DNA of 64,000 bases from M0103 sp040386155 (GCA_040386155.1 JAZKFZ010000001.1:644053-708052), one strand, 5' to 3'. Counted from the stretch's first letter, positions 8,320 to 17,944 are shown. Program-made: numbers and translations. The notes: generated by a model from the sequence alone, not told the origin.

Positions 8320-9111
8320 ATGGATCTTTTTCAAAAGTTAAAATCTTTTTTTTGGACAAAATCTTTCCTAAAGAAAATAGGATTGGTGATTTTGTTTTAC
8401 CTTGTAATTGTTACGATAACAGTTTTTTATCTTGACGCTTACACCAATCACGGCGAACAAGTTGAAGTGCCTGATTTTAGAGGTAAAAGTGTGAACTATG
8501 CTTCTTCCGAAATAGAGAAAATCGGATTATTATATGAAGTTGGGGAAACAAAATACGATCCCGACAAGCCAGAAGGAACAGTTATCAGCCAAAATCCTGA
8601 GGCAACGCAGCTTTCAAAAGTGTATGTGAAGGGTGGTAGAAAAATTCGCTTAACGATTTCTACTCGCTCAAGCTTGGTAGAATTACCGAATTTAGTAGAT
8701 CGTTCTGAACGCTTTGCTCAAAGTGTATTGAAAAGTAGAGGGTTAAAGTACAAGTTGGAATATAGAGCTACCAATGAAGCCGACGGGGCAGTGCTTGAGC
8801 AATTGTACAAAGGAAAGAAGATTAAAGAAGGAACAAAGATTCAAAAGGGCTCAACCGTTACTTTAATCATTGGTCGCAATGAAGCCATTGCGCCGGTCGA
8901 TATTCCCAACTTAGTTGGATTGACAATATTTGAAGCAAAAGATCGTTTATCTTCAATGGGTAATTTTGGATTCGTGCCAGTTTGTCCTGATTGTACTTCT
9001 TATGAAGATTCAGTAGTGGCAATTGTTACATCTCAATCTCCAGAATATTTAGAAGGAACTCAGGTCGCAGGTGGTTCTACATTTACCGTTTATGCTTCTA
9101 AAAATCCTTAA
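8320..9111 (+). CDS. PASTA domain-containing membrane protein
   Basis: One N-terminal transmembrane helix (about 21-41, LVILFYLVIVTITVFYL), then three PASTA repeats in the periplasm: about 48-113 (VEVPDFRGKSV...), 118-183 (VELPNLVDRSE...) and 190-260 (VDIPNLVGLTI...). PASTA domains bind unlinked peptidoglycan stems or muropeptides. There is no kinase domain, so this is not a PrkC-type sensor. In flavobacteria a similar stand-alone PASTA gene lies next to ddl and rluD; here rluD follows one gene later. A cell-wall-sensing or scaffold role is inferred from the family. Confidence 0.88.
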   Translation: MDLFQKLKSFFWTKSFLKKIGLVILFYLVIVTITVFYLDAYTNHGEQVEVPDFRGKSVNYASSEIEKIGLLYEVGETKYDPDKPEGTVISQNPEATQLSKVYVKGGRKIRLTISTRSSLVELPNLVDRSERFAQSVLKSRGLKYKLEYRATNEADGAVLEQLYKGKKIKEGTKIQKGSTVTLIIGRNEAIAPVDIPNLVGLTIFEAKDRLSSMGNFGFVPVCPDCTSYEDSVVAIVTSQSPEYLEGTQVAGGSTFTVYASKNP

Positions 9112-9120
9112 CTCAAGGTT

Positions 9121-11340
9121 ATGAAATTTTTGTATTGTTTTATTGTTGTGGTATTTACTCCATGGTTACTAGTTGCTCAAGGTGAAGAAATGGGGCCAAT
9201 TACGCAACATCTTTCGCTTCAAAAAAGTCTTAAACAGGCATTAAAGATCAGTACAACATTTGATAGTACATTCATCTACACTTCGGACACGTTAAGTCTG
9301 CCTTTCTTTGATGAGTTTTCGAAAAATAAATTCCAGCAATACAGTACAGATTTTGCTGCTCCAGGAGTAACAAGCGAAGAGTATTTTCACCTATTGGATG
9401 ATGTTACTTCGATCGAATTACCAGCAAATGCTCAGTTTACTGCGCAAGTTACTTTCCATCGTACCTTTGATTTAGAAACTTCTACTACCTCCGACGTTCC
9501 GCTTACAACAACAGCAGTGAAAGTGGGAAGTTTAGCCGAGTATCCTGTTGTGTACCAAACAATGAACCTCTACCCACCATTTTACATTTATGACACAATT
9601 GGTGGTCCAACAAACGCAACGGACACTATTTGGATTACCAATCCCGAAATTGTACAAGATTCTGCTACTCAATTTTTTGCCGATTTGAATGATGCCAATG
9701 CACTTTGGTTAGACAGTTATGTGTACCACAATTATTCCTTTGCAAAAGACCCAAGAACTTTAGGTGTAGCAACCTTTGATGGCATCGATGACAATGGCTT
9801 TCCCTATGAAATTGGAACTACCATTACCAATTATGCAGACAAGTTAACGTCTAAACCATTGGATTTGTCCACTCTATCTGACGCTGATTCAGTGTATTTT
9901 AGCTTTTTGTATCAAAAGCAGGGCTTAGGCGACGCTCCTGAATCAGGGGATTCACTATTGGTGGAGTTTTATGCGAAAGATTTGGATCAGTGGTTTCATG
10001 TGTGGAGTGTGAATGGAGGAACTGTTAATGACTTTACCCATGGACATATTCGCGTCAGTGACCCGAAATTTTTCAAAAAAGGATTTCAATTCCGCTTTAG
10101 AAACTATGGTTCAATGGCAGGTGCCTTGGATCAATTTCATATAGATTACGTAACGCTTCGACCTCTCTCTGGTTACCAAGACACCTTGTTTAAAGATTTT
10201 GCTTTTGTTTATCCGGTTGGAAGTTTGCTGAAAGACTATACAGCTGTGCCATGGGATCACTACAAAAATAATCCCGTAGGTAAAATGAATGACGAGGCCG
10301 CACTTTCAGTTCATAATGGTAGTAATTTGCCTGAAAACAATCAGAATGGAAAAATTGAAGTGCTGTACAATACGGTTGGAGAAGGGGTTTTTGTAATTCC
10401 AGCACAAGATTTGTCTAATGGAGCCATTAATTATGATCCTAATTCATTCTATTTCTCGAGCCATGATTTATCGGGTGGATACCAGTACGACATTACCAAG
10501 CCAGGGACGGTAGTTTCTTTTGACATTATTGCAACAGCTTCAGCGCAGTTCCCTAACTTTCCTCAAAACGATTCAACATTTGGAGTGCAGCAATTTGCTC
10601 ATTTTTACAGTTATGACGACGGTTCTGCTGAAGCAGCCTATGGACCAACTGGAGTTCAATCTCAATTAGCTATTCGCTATGAAGCTTATGAAGCAGACTC
10701 TTTAGTTGGAATGCAAATTCACTTTGTTCCTTCGGTAAACGATGTTAGTGATAAGTTGTTTTTGTTGACTGTCTGGGATGACAATGGAGGTGTGCCGGGA
10801 ACTATTTTATATCAAGATGGATCGTTTTTTCCACGACAACCAAGTTATAATTTGGGTGAAAATCAGTTTTCTACTTATTTTTTCCTGGACACCATGAAGG
10901 TGGCTGTTGACGAAGTCTTTTATGTAGGATGGCGTCAATTCGATGCTGAGCGCTTGAATGTTGGCTTGGACCGTAATCTTGATCACAAAGAAAATACTTT
11001 TTACAGTATCAACGGTGGTGTAAATTGGAGTACATCAATGTTTGAAGGATCTGTAATGATTCATCCCATCTTTTCAACTTCTTTGGATGCAGAATTGGGT
11101 GTTAGTGAAACAATTGGAGACGAAATTGTTGTTAAGGTGTTTCCAAATCCTACAAGTAGCAATGTTACAATTAACATGGATGGAATGGATTTTTCATCAG
11201 CTAACTTGTTCGCTTCTGATGGTCGCCTAGTGCTATCGACAGCTCAACCAACGTTCAATGTGGGAGATCTTACCAACGGACTTTATTTCTTATCCATTGA
11301 AGGGCTTGAGAAAACGTATAAAATTATAGTAAATAAATGA
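9121..11340 (+). CDS. Secreted protein with type IX secretion sorting domain, 739 aa
   Basis: Signal peptide at 1-19 (IVVVFTPWLLVAQG). The mature protein is a large, aromatic- and Asp/Ser-rich beta protein without a catalytic motif I can name. The C-terminal ~75 residues form a T9SS type A sorting domain: VKVFPNPTSSNVTINMDG, ANLFASDGRLV, LTNGLYFLSIEG and a Lys-rich end. T9SS carries such proteins across the outer membrane and attaches or releases them. Similar proteins precede rluD in related genomes as I recall. The gene overlaps rluD by 4 bp (ATGA at 11337), so the two are co-translated. Adhesin or surface-layer role is a guess. Confidence 0.82.
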   Translation: MKFLYCFIVVVFTPWLLVAQGEEMGPITQHLSLQKSLKQALKISTTFDSTFIYTSDTLSLPFFDEFSKNKFQQYSTDFAAPGVTSEEYFHLLDDVTSIELPANAQFTAQVTFHRTFDLETSTTSDVPLTTTAVKVGSLAEYPVVYQTMNLYPPFYIYDTIGGPTNATDTIWITNPEIVQDSATQFFADLNDANALWLDSYVYHNYSFAKDPRTLGVATFDGIDDNGFPYEIGTTITNYADKLTSKPLDLSTLSDADSVYFSFLYQKQGLGDAPESGDSLLVEFYAKDLDQWFHVWSVNGGTVNDFTHGHIRVSDPKFFKKGFQFRFRNYGSMAGALDQFHIDYVTLRPLSGYQDTLFKDFAFVYPVGSLLKDYTAVPWDHYKNNPVGKMNDEAALSVHNGSNLPENNQNGKIEVLYNTVGEGVFVIPAQDLSNGAINYDPNSFYFSSHDLSGGYQYDITKPGTVVSFDIIATASAQFPNFPQNDSTFGVQQFAHFYSYDDGSAEAAYGPTGVQSQLAIRYEAYEADSLVGMQIHFVPSVNDVSDKLFLLTVWDDNGGVPGTILYQDGSFFPRQPSYNLGENQFSTYFFLDTMKVAVDEVFYVGWRQFDAERLNVGLDRNLDHKENTFYSINGGVNWSTSMFEGSVMIHPIFSTSLDAELGVSETIGDEIVVKVFPNPTSSNVTINMDGMDFSSANLFASDGRLVLSTAQPTFNVGDLTNGLYFLSIEGLEKTYKIIVNK

Positions 11341-12374
11341 GTGAAGAAATAAATGAAATCGATTCAGATGAGGAAGAACTCTTTGAACATTTTCGTTTTG
11401 TAGCAGACCCAGGTCAAGAAATGATTCGAATTGATAAGTTTCTTATCGATCGAATGCCAAAGACTTCACGCAATAAAATTCAAATTGCAGCGAAAGCAGG
11501 AAGTGTACACGTAAACAAACAAAGCGTCAAGCAGAATTACAAAGTAAAACCTGGCGATGAAGTTGCCATCGTTTTGCCATACCCGGTGCGTGAGTTGGAG
11601 CTCATTCCCCAAAACATTCCAATTGATATCGTATATGAAGATGATACATTAATTGTTGTAAACAAGCCTGCCAATATGGTAGTGCACCCAGGTTATGGCA
11701 ACTACAAAGGCACCTTGGTTAACGCATTAATTTACCATTTTGATAATTTACCAGAACGAAAACAAGACTATTTTGGTCGTCCGGGTTTAGTGCATCGCAT
11801 CGATAAGAATACAACAGGATTATTGGTAATTGCAAAAACGGAGGAGGCGTTAACGTCTTTAGCACGACAATTCTATGAACGCACTACAGAACGACGGTAT
11901 TATGCTTTAGTTTGGGGAGATGTCGAAGAAGATGGAACAGTCACAGGGAATCTTGCTCGAGCGCTAAAAAACCGTAAGGTAATGGATGTTTTTCCTGAGG
12001 GAGATTATGGGAAACATGCCGTTACGCATTACAAGGTAATCCAACGATTTGGCTTAGTAACTTTGATCGAGTGCAAGCTTGAAACAGGGCGCACACATCA
12101 AATTAGAATTCACATGAAATACATTGGACATCCGTTGTTCAATGACAATGAATATGGAGGGGATAGAATCGTGAAAGGAACCACTTCAACCAATTATAAA
12201 CGATTTATTGAAAACTGTTTTGATAAAATTGAAGGTCAAGCTTTGCATGCTAAAACACTTGGCTTCGTGCATCCCGAAACCAACAAAAAAATGCAATTTG
12301 AATCGGAGCTGCCTATTGGTTTCCAAGAATTGCTTCAGAAATGGGAAAGTTATACTTCAAATAGTCAAATTTAA
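11337..12374 (+). CDS. rluD: RluA-family 23S rRNA pseudouridine synthase, RluD-like
   Basis: Isomerises uridines to pseudouridine in 23S rRNA. N-terminal S4 RNA-binding domain at about 30-90 (IRIDKFLIDRMPKTSRNKIQ, PGDEVAIVLP), then the catalytic domain with IVVNKPANMVVHPG, GRPGLVHRIDKNTTGLLVIA (catalytic Asp in HRIDKNTTG), RYYALVWG and the GRTHQIRIHMKYIGHPL motif. The size (345 aa) and S4 domain fit RluD rather than RluA/RluC, though exact target uridines cannot be read from sequence. It is coupled by overlap to the T9SS cargo gene upstream, in the PASTA-T9SS-rluD order. Confidence 0.9.
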   Translation: MSEEINEIDSDEEELFEHFRFVADPGQEMIRIDKFLIDRMPKTSRNKIQIAAKAGSVHVNKQSVKQNYKVKPGDEVAIVLPYPVRELELIPQNIPIDIVYEDDTLIVVNKPANMVVHPGYGNYKGTLVNALIYHFDNLPERKQDYFGRPGLVHRIDKNTTGLLVIAKTEEALTSLARQFYERTTERRYYALVWGDVEEDGTVTGNLARALKNRKVMDVFPEGDYGKHAVTHYKVIQRFGLVTLIECKLETGRTHQIRIHMKYIGHPLFNDNEYGGDRIVKGTTSTNYKRFIENCFDKIEGQALHAKTLGFVHPETNKKMQFESELPIGFQELLQKWESYTSNSQI

Positions 12375-12395
12375 TTACGATTCAAATTATTTCCA

Positions 12396-12430
12396 TTTTG
12401 TAACTTACAAATGGATTTTTATTATATTTG
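12396..12430 (+). promoter_or_regulatory. Promoter of the PorE-like gene
   Basis: TTTTG at 12396-12400, 22 bases, then TATATTTG at 12423-12430. It leaves a leader of about 80 bases before the ATG at 12515 that contains a small GGAG...CTCC hairpin. Confidence 0.65.
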
Positions 12431-12514
12431 GCGATTAAAAGTTTGTTAAATTTACGAATTGACACTAACTATTGGAGGTAAAAACTCCATTAAACTATTG
12501 AAAATAAAGACTTT

Positions 12515-14662
12515 ATGTTAAAAAAATTATTCCTTACACTCGTATTGACGGTTATTACCGTGGCAGCACATGCACAAAGCAAGGTAGTTTTAGATGCAAT
12601 AGCTTCTTTTCAGAGTGAAAAGTATTGTGAAGCTGCTGACAAGTGCAGTTTGGCATATAATAAACTTTCTAGAAAAGGTAAGCAAGCTAAAAAAACGAAG
12701 GGAGACATGGCTTTTAAAACAGCTGAGTGTTACCGAATGACTGAACGCTACCGTGAGGCGAATGAGTGGTATGATAGAGCTGTATTATTAGACTATCAAG
12801 ACATTAACCCTGAGGTGTATTTTTACAATGGAGAAATGCTCCGAATGATGGGTGAGTATGATAAATCGATTCTTGCATACAATGAATACAAAAAACTAGT
12901 ACCATCCGATACACGTGCGGATATTGCAATTCGTTCAGCAAATGACAATAAAGATTTTATTGCTAACAAAACACGTCACGTCGTAAAAAATCAGAACGCT
13001 ATCAATAAGAAAGAGTTGGACATGGCGCCGATGTTCTCTGACCGTAAGGAAACTAAATTGTATTTTGCTTCTAGTCGTGCAAATAGCACGGGGAATGATA
13101 AAGATCCTAGAACGTGTGAGAACTATATGGACCTTTGGGTGTCAGAAATTGACAAGAAAGGAAATTGGGGTGAGCCCGTTTTAGTAGATAAAGAAGGGAA
13201 TGTTAACACGGAAGACAATGAAGGAACTGTATGTTTCGACGGAAGAAATAAAACAATGTTCTTCACGCGTTGTCCAAACATGAAAAAACAAAATTTAGGT
13301 TGTGATATCTGGATGGCGGAAGCGAAGGGGAAAGACGGTTGGAATGAAGCGGTTAAATTAAACTTAAAATCAAGTGATACGATCAGTGTTGGTCACCCTT
13401 GTGTAAGTGATGATGGAAACTTCTTGGTTTTTGCTTCTGATATGCCAGGTGGTGTTGGAGGAAAAGATTTATGGTACACTGAATACGATAAGAAAAATAA
13501 ATCTTGGTCTGCACCAAAAAATCTTGGACCAGAAATCAACACTAGAGGAAATGATTTGTTTCCCACATTCGGAAAAGATGGTCAGCTGTATTATGCTACT
13601 GATGGTTTAATTGGAGTGGGTGGTTTGGATATTTTTGTTGCAAACAAGATTGAAGGACAAAACAAATGGGAGAATCCAAAAAACATGGGCTACCCAATCA
13701 ATTCTGTTCATAACGATTATGCGCTTATTCAACTTACAGAGAAAAAAGGTTATTTCACTTCCGAGCGAAAAGGTGAAAATGGCGAATGGGCAGATATCTA
13801 CTCGTACGAATTGCCACCAAATATTTTCGATTTGAAAGTACTAGTTTCTGAAACAGGAGATAAAAACAAAAAGATTGCAGATGTTCGCGTTGTAGTGAAA
13901 GGTACTGACAATTCAACGTGGGAAGGCTTTACTAAGAAAGATGGTTCTGTATTCTGGGATAAAAAATCAGACGGAACTCGTTATGTAAACGAAGAAACTT
14001 CTTACCATATTGACATTTCTAAAGATGGGTACCACGTTAACAAGAAGGGAGCAGACTTCACTACTTTGGGATTGAACTATGATCAAAACTTCATTATTGA
14101 AATGGAGTTGTTCCCTAAAAAACCAATCCGTTTACCAGAAGTACGTTATCCATTGGATAAATGGTCATTGTTGGTGGATAGCACAATCAACTCACCGGAT
14201 TCATTATTATTTGTATTCAATTTGTTGAACGAATATCCTGAGATGATTCTTGAGTTGAGTTCGCATACAGATGCTCGTGGATCAAATGAGCGTAATGCTA
14301 AGTTGGCAACGAATCGTGCTCGCGCATGTTACATCTACCTCGTGCAAGAGAAAGGTGTTGACCCTCGTCGTATTGTTCCAGTTGGAAAGGGTGAGGCTGA
14401 ACCTCGTTCTGTGTATAGAAATGGGGATGATTTTGTTGTAGTTGTCCCTAGAGATGCTGCTGGAAATGAATTGCCTGGCTTTACAGAGGTGAAATTGACT
14501 GAAGCGTTAATCAATACATACAAGACGACCAATCGACCATTATTTGATAAATTGCATCAATTCAATCGTCGTACTGAAGGAAAAGTAATTAGTATGGAAT
14601 TTGATCCTGCTAAAACTCCTGCTGCGAATATAGAATACCTGAAATATGTAAAATATCCATAA
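12515..14662 (+). CDS. PorE-like OmpA-family envelope protein (TPR, PD40 propeller, CRD, OmpA)
   Basis: Signal peptide (to AHAQ, about residue 21). Domains in order: TPR helices at about 25-150 (CYRMTERYREANEWYDRAV, GEYDKSILAYNEYKKL); PD40/WD40-like propeller at about 165-425 with repeated DLWxSE, GCDIWMA, KDLWYTEYD, GLDIFVA blades; a carboxypeptidase-regulatory-like beta domain at about 445-535; and an OmpA peptidoglycan-binding domain at about 555-650 with ELSSHTDARGSNERNAKLATNRARA. This order is that of PorE, which anchors the T9SS PorKN ring to the cell wall. It is a single-gene unit with its own promoter and terminator. Paralogues with the same layout exist in this phylum, so orthology to PorE itself is uncertain. 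Confidence 0.82.
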   Translation: MLKKLFLTLVLTVITVAAHAQSKVVLDAIASFQSEKYCEAADKCSLAYNKLSRKGKQAKKTKGDMAFKTAECYRMTERYREANEWYDRAVLLDYQDINPEVYFYNGEMLRMMGEYDKSILAYNEYKKLVPSDTRADIAIRSANDNKDFIANKTRHVVKNQNAINKKELDMAPMFSDRKETKLYFASSRANSTGNDKDPRTCENYMDLWVSEIDKKGNWGEPVLVDKEGNVNTEDNEGTVCFDGRNKTMFFTRCPNMKKQNLGCDIWMAEAKGKDGWNEAVKLNLKSSDTISVGHPCVSDDGNFLVFASDMPGGVGGKDLWYTEYDKKNKSWSAPKNLGPEINTRGNDLFPTFGKDGQLYYATDGLIGVGGLDIFVANKIEGQNKWENPKNMGYPINSVHNDYALIQLTEKKGYFTSERKGENGEWADIYSYELPPNIFDLKVLVSETGDKNKKIADVRVVVKGTDNSTWEGFTKKDGSVFWDKKSDGTRYVNEETSYHIDISKDGYHVNKKGADFTTLGLNYDQNFIIEMELFPKKPIRLPEVRYPLDKWSLLVDSTINSPDSLLFVFNLLNEYPEMILELSSHTDARGSNERNAKLATNRARACYIYLVQEKGVDPRRIVPVGKGEAEPRSVYRNGDDFVVVVPRDAAGNELPGFTEVKLTEALINTYKTTNRPLFDKLHQFNRRTEGKVISMEFDPAKTPAANIEYLKYVKYP

Positions 14663-14679
14663 TTGGACAATTAATATTG

Positions 14680-14713
14680 AAAAGCCTGGTAATTTTTTAT
14701 CAGGCTTTTTTTT
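14680..14713 (+). terminator. Intrinsic terminator after the PorE-like gene
   Basis: AAAAGCCTG (14680-14688) and CAGGCTTTT (14701-14709) form a stem over a 12-base loop, followed by T residues to 14713. Confidence 0.85.
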
Positions 14714-14751
14714 ACGCCTAATTTTGCTTAATTTAAAGTAAAATTATAGTT

Positions 14752-15951
14752 ATGACGGAGCAATTTCTCCATTATTTGTGGAAGTTTTCGGTATTACCCT
14801 TTCATCACCTGAAACTTTCGGATGGTGAAGATTTCACAATTGTCAAAAATGGAGAGTACAATCAATTTGAATCAGGGCCTGATTTTTTTAATGCGAGAAT
14901 TAAAATCAATGGTATTCTTTGGTGCGGCCCAATAGAAATTCATGTGAAGTCATCCGATTGGGTAAAACATGGTCACCAGCATGATGCAGCCTACAATAAT
15001 GTAATCCTGCACGTAGTCTATGAGAACGACATTCAAATCATTCAAAATGGCAGAAGGCTGCCAACAATTGAATTAAAAAATCTTGTCCCAAAGGATTTAA
15101 TGAACCGATATAATCAACTTTTATCAGAAAAATCGAACATTCTGTGCAGTAAGAGAATTGCAGACATTCCTCCAATTTATTTCCAGGAAATGATCACCAA
15201 AGCTTCAGTAGATCGCTTAGAATTAAAGGTGCAAGAAATTGATTCGATCATAACACTTGGGCAGCATCAAGTGCTCTATACCACATTGGCAAAAGCATTT
15301 GGATCAAAAGTAAATGCATTAGCATTTGAACAGCTTTCTTATCGCATACCTTTCCATATCCTAAAGAAAATTCATTGTGCTTCCAGAAGCAAAGTGCTCT
15401 TGCATACCAGTGGACTTTTAACATTGGATGGAAGTCCCGATCCAAATAGTACTGTATTTCTTTTGGAGCCCTTAGAGCCTCAAATATGGAAGCAAAAGGG
15501 CCTGAGGCCACATTCATTTCCTGTACCGAGAATTCGTCAGTTTGCTGAACTCTTAAATTTGATTGATTTAGACACCTTGCTTAAAGTACGTAATACCTCG
15601 GAATTATACGAATTCACTAAAGATATCTTTTCTCAATTTAATGCAAAAGTTGAATCGTCGATTGAGAGATTGTCACTTAATTTTCAAACCAACTTGCTTA
15701 TTAATTGCTTTCTTCCTCTTTTTATTTGGAGATGTAGGCAATCAAAATCTGATTTTTCGATGGAAAGTGCAGTAGATTTCTTAAGTTTGTTGTTGCCAGA
15801 GTCGAACTACATTCTGAGTAAATGGCAAGCTGCAGATGTAAAACCAAGCAACGCCTTTGAAAGTCAAGGCTTGATTGAGTTGCACAACAATTATTGTCAG
15901 CGAAAGCAGTGTTTATCTTGTTCGATTGGAATAAAATTAATGAAAGAATGA
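14752..15951 (+). CDS. DUF2851 family protein, nuclease-like N-terminus
   Basis: A Bacteroidota-typical DUF2851 protein (399 aa, cytoplasmic). The first 90 residues hold ESGPDFFNARIKINGILWCGPIEIHVKSSDW, split here as GPDFFNARI and GPIEIHVKSSDW: an Asp followed by E-x-H-x-K resembles the D...ExK metal site of restriction-endonuclease-like folds, which I offer as inference. The C-terminus has a four-cysteine cluster, NNYCQRKQCLSCSIG (three Cys seen), that could bind metal. Function is unestablished. It is first in a tightly overlapping run with PspC, the RmlD-like reductase and the HhH protein (each overlap ATGA), which may be one transcript. Confidence 0.85.
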   Translation: MTEQFLHYLWKFSVLPFHHLKLSDGEDFTIVKNGEYNQFESGPDFFNARIKINGILWCGPIEIHVKSSDWVKHGHQHDAAYNNVILHVVYENDIQIIQNGRRLPTIELKNLVPKDLMNRYNQLLSEKSNILCSKRIADIPPIYFQEMITKASVDRLELKVQEIDSIITLGQHQVLYTTLAKAFGSKVNALAFEQLSYRIPFHILKKIHCASRSKVLLHTSGLLTLDGSPDPNSTVFLLEPLEPQIWKQKGLRPHSFPVPRIRQFAELLNLIDLDTLLKVRNTSELYEFTKDIFSQFNAKVESSIERLSLNFQTNLLINCFLPLFIWRCRQSKSDFSMESAVDFLSLLLPESNYILSKWQAADVKPSNAFESQGLIELHNNYCQRKQCLSCSIGIKLMKE

Positions 15952-16187
15952 CGTGGTTTCAAAAAATACTCTTTTACTTCGAAATGCGCTCTTTTGGCGT
16001 TTGCAAGTGGTGGGCTAAAAAGTTGGGTATTCGAACAGAAAAGGTGCGTTTGGGATTCATTTATACTTCTTTTCTAACCCTTGGCTCTCCAATTTTACTG
16101 TACGTTGTGATGGCTTGGTTAGTGGAACATAAAAACTATTTCAGATTTATTTATCGCGGAAAACGCAGTATTTGGGATTTAGAATGA
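15948..16187 (+). CDS. PspC domain-containing small membrane protein
   Basis: 79 aa. The layout is that of a PspC/stress-responsive membrane domain: FEMRSFGVCKWWAKKLGIRTEKVRLGF, then one long transmembrane helix (YTSFLTLGSPILLYVVMAWLV). PspC proteins act at the inner membrane in phage-shock-like stress responses. The start is the ATG at 15948, overlapping the DUF2851 stop, rather than an earlier in-frame codon inside that gene. It is also coupled by ATGA overlap to the following reductase. No pspA is nearby, so a stress role is family-based inference. Confidence 0.75.
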   Translation: MTWFQKILFYFEMRSFGVCKWWAKKLGIRTEKVRLGFIYTSFLTLGSPILLYVVMAWLVEHKNYFRFIYRGKRSIWDLE

Positions 16188-17080
16188 TAGGTAGAACCGA
16201 TCGGATATTAATTACGGGGGCCAATGGATTGTTGGGACAAAAATTAGTGAAGCAATGTCGGGCAAAAAATGTTGCGTTTCTAGCTACTTCAATGGGCAAG
16301 AATCGAAATGAGGACTGCCCTACCGAAAATTATAGTGAAATGGATATCTGCGACACTGGTGAGGTGAACAGAATTTTTATAGAGTTTAAACCAACACATA
16401 TCATTCACACTGCTGCAATTACCAATGTTGATTTTTGCGAATTGAATCCAGATGAATGTCAGCGCGTCAACGTTGAAGCAACAGCAATTTTGTTTGAAGC
16501 TGCAAAATCTTGCAATGGATATTTAATTTTTCTCTCGACAGATTTTGTTTTTGATGGCGAACTTGGAAATTATTCTGAACAAGATCTACCGAATCCTTTG
16601 AGCGTATACGCAAAGTCTAAATACGATTCAGAGCAAATGCTTCAGCAGGATATTTATAAGAATTGGGCAATTGTCCGAACGATTATTGTCTACGGTGTTG
16701 GCAATAATCTCTCGCGCACGAACATTATTTGTTGGGCAAAGGATGCCTTACAAGCAGGACAAGAAATGAAAATTGTAGACGATCAATTTCGAGCACCAAC
16801 ATGGGCTGACGATTTAGCTTGGGCTTGTTTAAGAATTGTAACACTGCAAGAACAGGGTGTTTTTCATATTGCGGGGCCAGAAACAATGTCAATTTTTAAT
16901 ATAATTGAAAGAGTTGCTAAGCACTTTGGATATGCAACAACGCAATTGGTTCGTGTGTCAAGTGCTACATTAAATCAACCAGCAAAACGCCCACCCAAAA
17001 CAGGTTTTGATTTAAAAAAGTCAAGAGAAATTTTGGGGTACAATCCAAGAACATTGGAGCAAACCTTGGACTTACTATGA
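16184..17080 (+). CDS. RmlD-like NAD(P)-dependent sugar-nucleotide reductase
   Basis: Extended short-chain dehydrogenase (298 aa). GxxGxxG nucleotide-binding motif GANGLLG near the start, NAA-type TAAITNVDFCELNP, LSTDFVFDG, and the catalytic YAKSK (YxxxK). The closest family is dTDP-4-dehydrorhamnose reductase (RmlD). However, no rmlA/B/C genes are adjacent, so the substrate is open, and in Bacteroidota such stand-alone members are common. The start chosen is the ATG at 16184, which overlaps the PspC stop; a TTG at 16172 is inside the upstream gene. It overlaps the next gene by 4 bp. Confidence 0.85.
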   Translation: MIGRTDRILITGANGLLGQKLVKQCRAKNVAFLATSMGKNRNEDCPTENYSEMDICDTGEVNRIFIEFKPTHIIHTAAITNVDFCELNPDECQRVNVEATAILFEAAKSCNGYLIFLSTDFVFDGELGNYSEQDLPNPLSVYAKSKYDSEQMLQQDIYKNWAIVRTIIVYGVGNNLSRTNIICWAKDALQAGQEMKIVDDQFRAPTWADDLAWACLRIVTLQEQGVFHIAGPETMSIFNIIERVAKHFGYATTQLVRVSSATLNQPAKRPPKTGFDLKKSREILGYNPRTLEQTLDLL

Positions 17081-17943
17081 AGGAATTATTCTTGTCGAAA
17101 AGCAATCGAAGAGGGGTCTTGCTGTTGATTGCCATAGTACTTATCATTGTATTTATTCCCAGAATATTGATGTTTGTTAATGAAAGTGAAGCAACAAAAA
17201 TCACCTCAAGCGAACAGGCAGTGCTGAATAAGTTGCAGAGCGAACATTCAAAATCAAGAGTAAAATTTGGTGCTGGAAATACAAATCGCTTTAGACGGCC
17301 ACCTGCCAAGTTTAACCCGAATGATTATACCTTGGAAAACTGGAAATATTTGGGTTTGTCTGAAAAACAAGCAGCAATTGTGCTTAAATTTTCAAAGCGC
17401 GGGATTAATAATTACCAAACACTCAGCAAGATTTTTGTTATTCCACCTGCCTTACTCGAGTTAATGAAAGACTCATTGGTTTTTTCATCGTCCAATAGCA
17501 CTGCCTTTGCAGTTTCAAACTATCCTAAGAAAGAAATTAAGGAGAAGAAGATTCTTGAATTGAACCAAAGTTCAATAGAAGAATTAGTTGCCCTTCCAAT
17601 GATTGGAGAAAAGTTGGCAGAACGAATACTAAAGTATCGGAATCGACTCGGTGGATTTTATTTCAAGGAACAGTTACTTGAAGTGTACGGTGTTGAACCA
17701 GCTACGTTTTCATTGATTGAACCCTTAGTGAAAGCCAATGTTGCGACATTGCAGCAGCTTCATTTAAATAGTGCAACTGCCGAAGAATTAAAAAATCACC
17801 CTTACTTCTATTGGAATATTGCAAATTCAGTCGTAAAATTGCGCTCTCAAAAAGGACAGTTTAAATCCATCAACGACATTTTAGAATCCAAATTGATAGA
17901 TCTAGAATTTTTTGAGAAAGTGAAACCCTATTTAGCACTTTGA
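17077..17943 (+). CDS. Helix-hairpin-helix (ComEA-like) membrane-anchored protein
   Basis: N-terminal membrane anchor (about 14-33, LLLIAIVLIIVFIPRILMF), then at least three helix-hairpin-helix units: about 78-125 (LGLSEKQAAIVLKFSKRGINNYQTL), 165-215 (NQSSIEELVALPMIGEKLAERILKYR, the best ComEA match) and 230-285 (LNSATAEELKNHPYFYWNIANSVV). HhH domains bind DNA non-specifically; ComEA does so in the periplasm during natural transformation. Bacteroidota carry many such proteins and transformation has not been shown for most, so DNA uptake is inference. It ends one base before apt. Confidence 0.82.
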   Translation: MKELFLSKSNRRGVLLLIAIVLIIVFIPRILMFVNESEATKITSSEQAVLNKLQSEHSKSRVKFGAGNTNRFRRPPAKFNPNDYTLENWKYLGLSEKQAAIVLKFSKRGINNYQTLSKIFVIPPALLELMKDSLVFSSSNSTAFAVSNYPKKEIKEKKILELNQSSIEELVALPMIGEKLAERILKYRNRLGGFYFKEQLLEVYGVEPATFSLIEPLVKANVATLQQLHLNSATAEELKNHPYFYWNIANSVVKLRSQKGQFKSINDILESKLIDLEFFEKVKPYLAL

Positions 17944-17944
17944 T

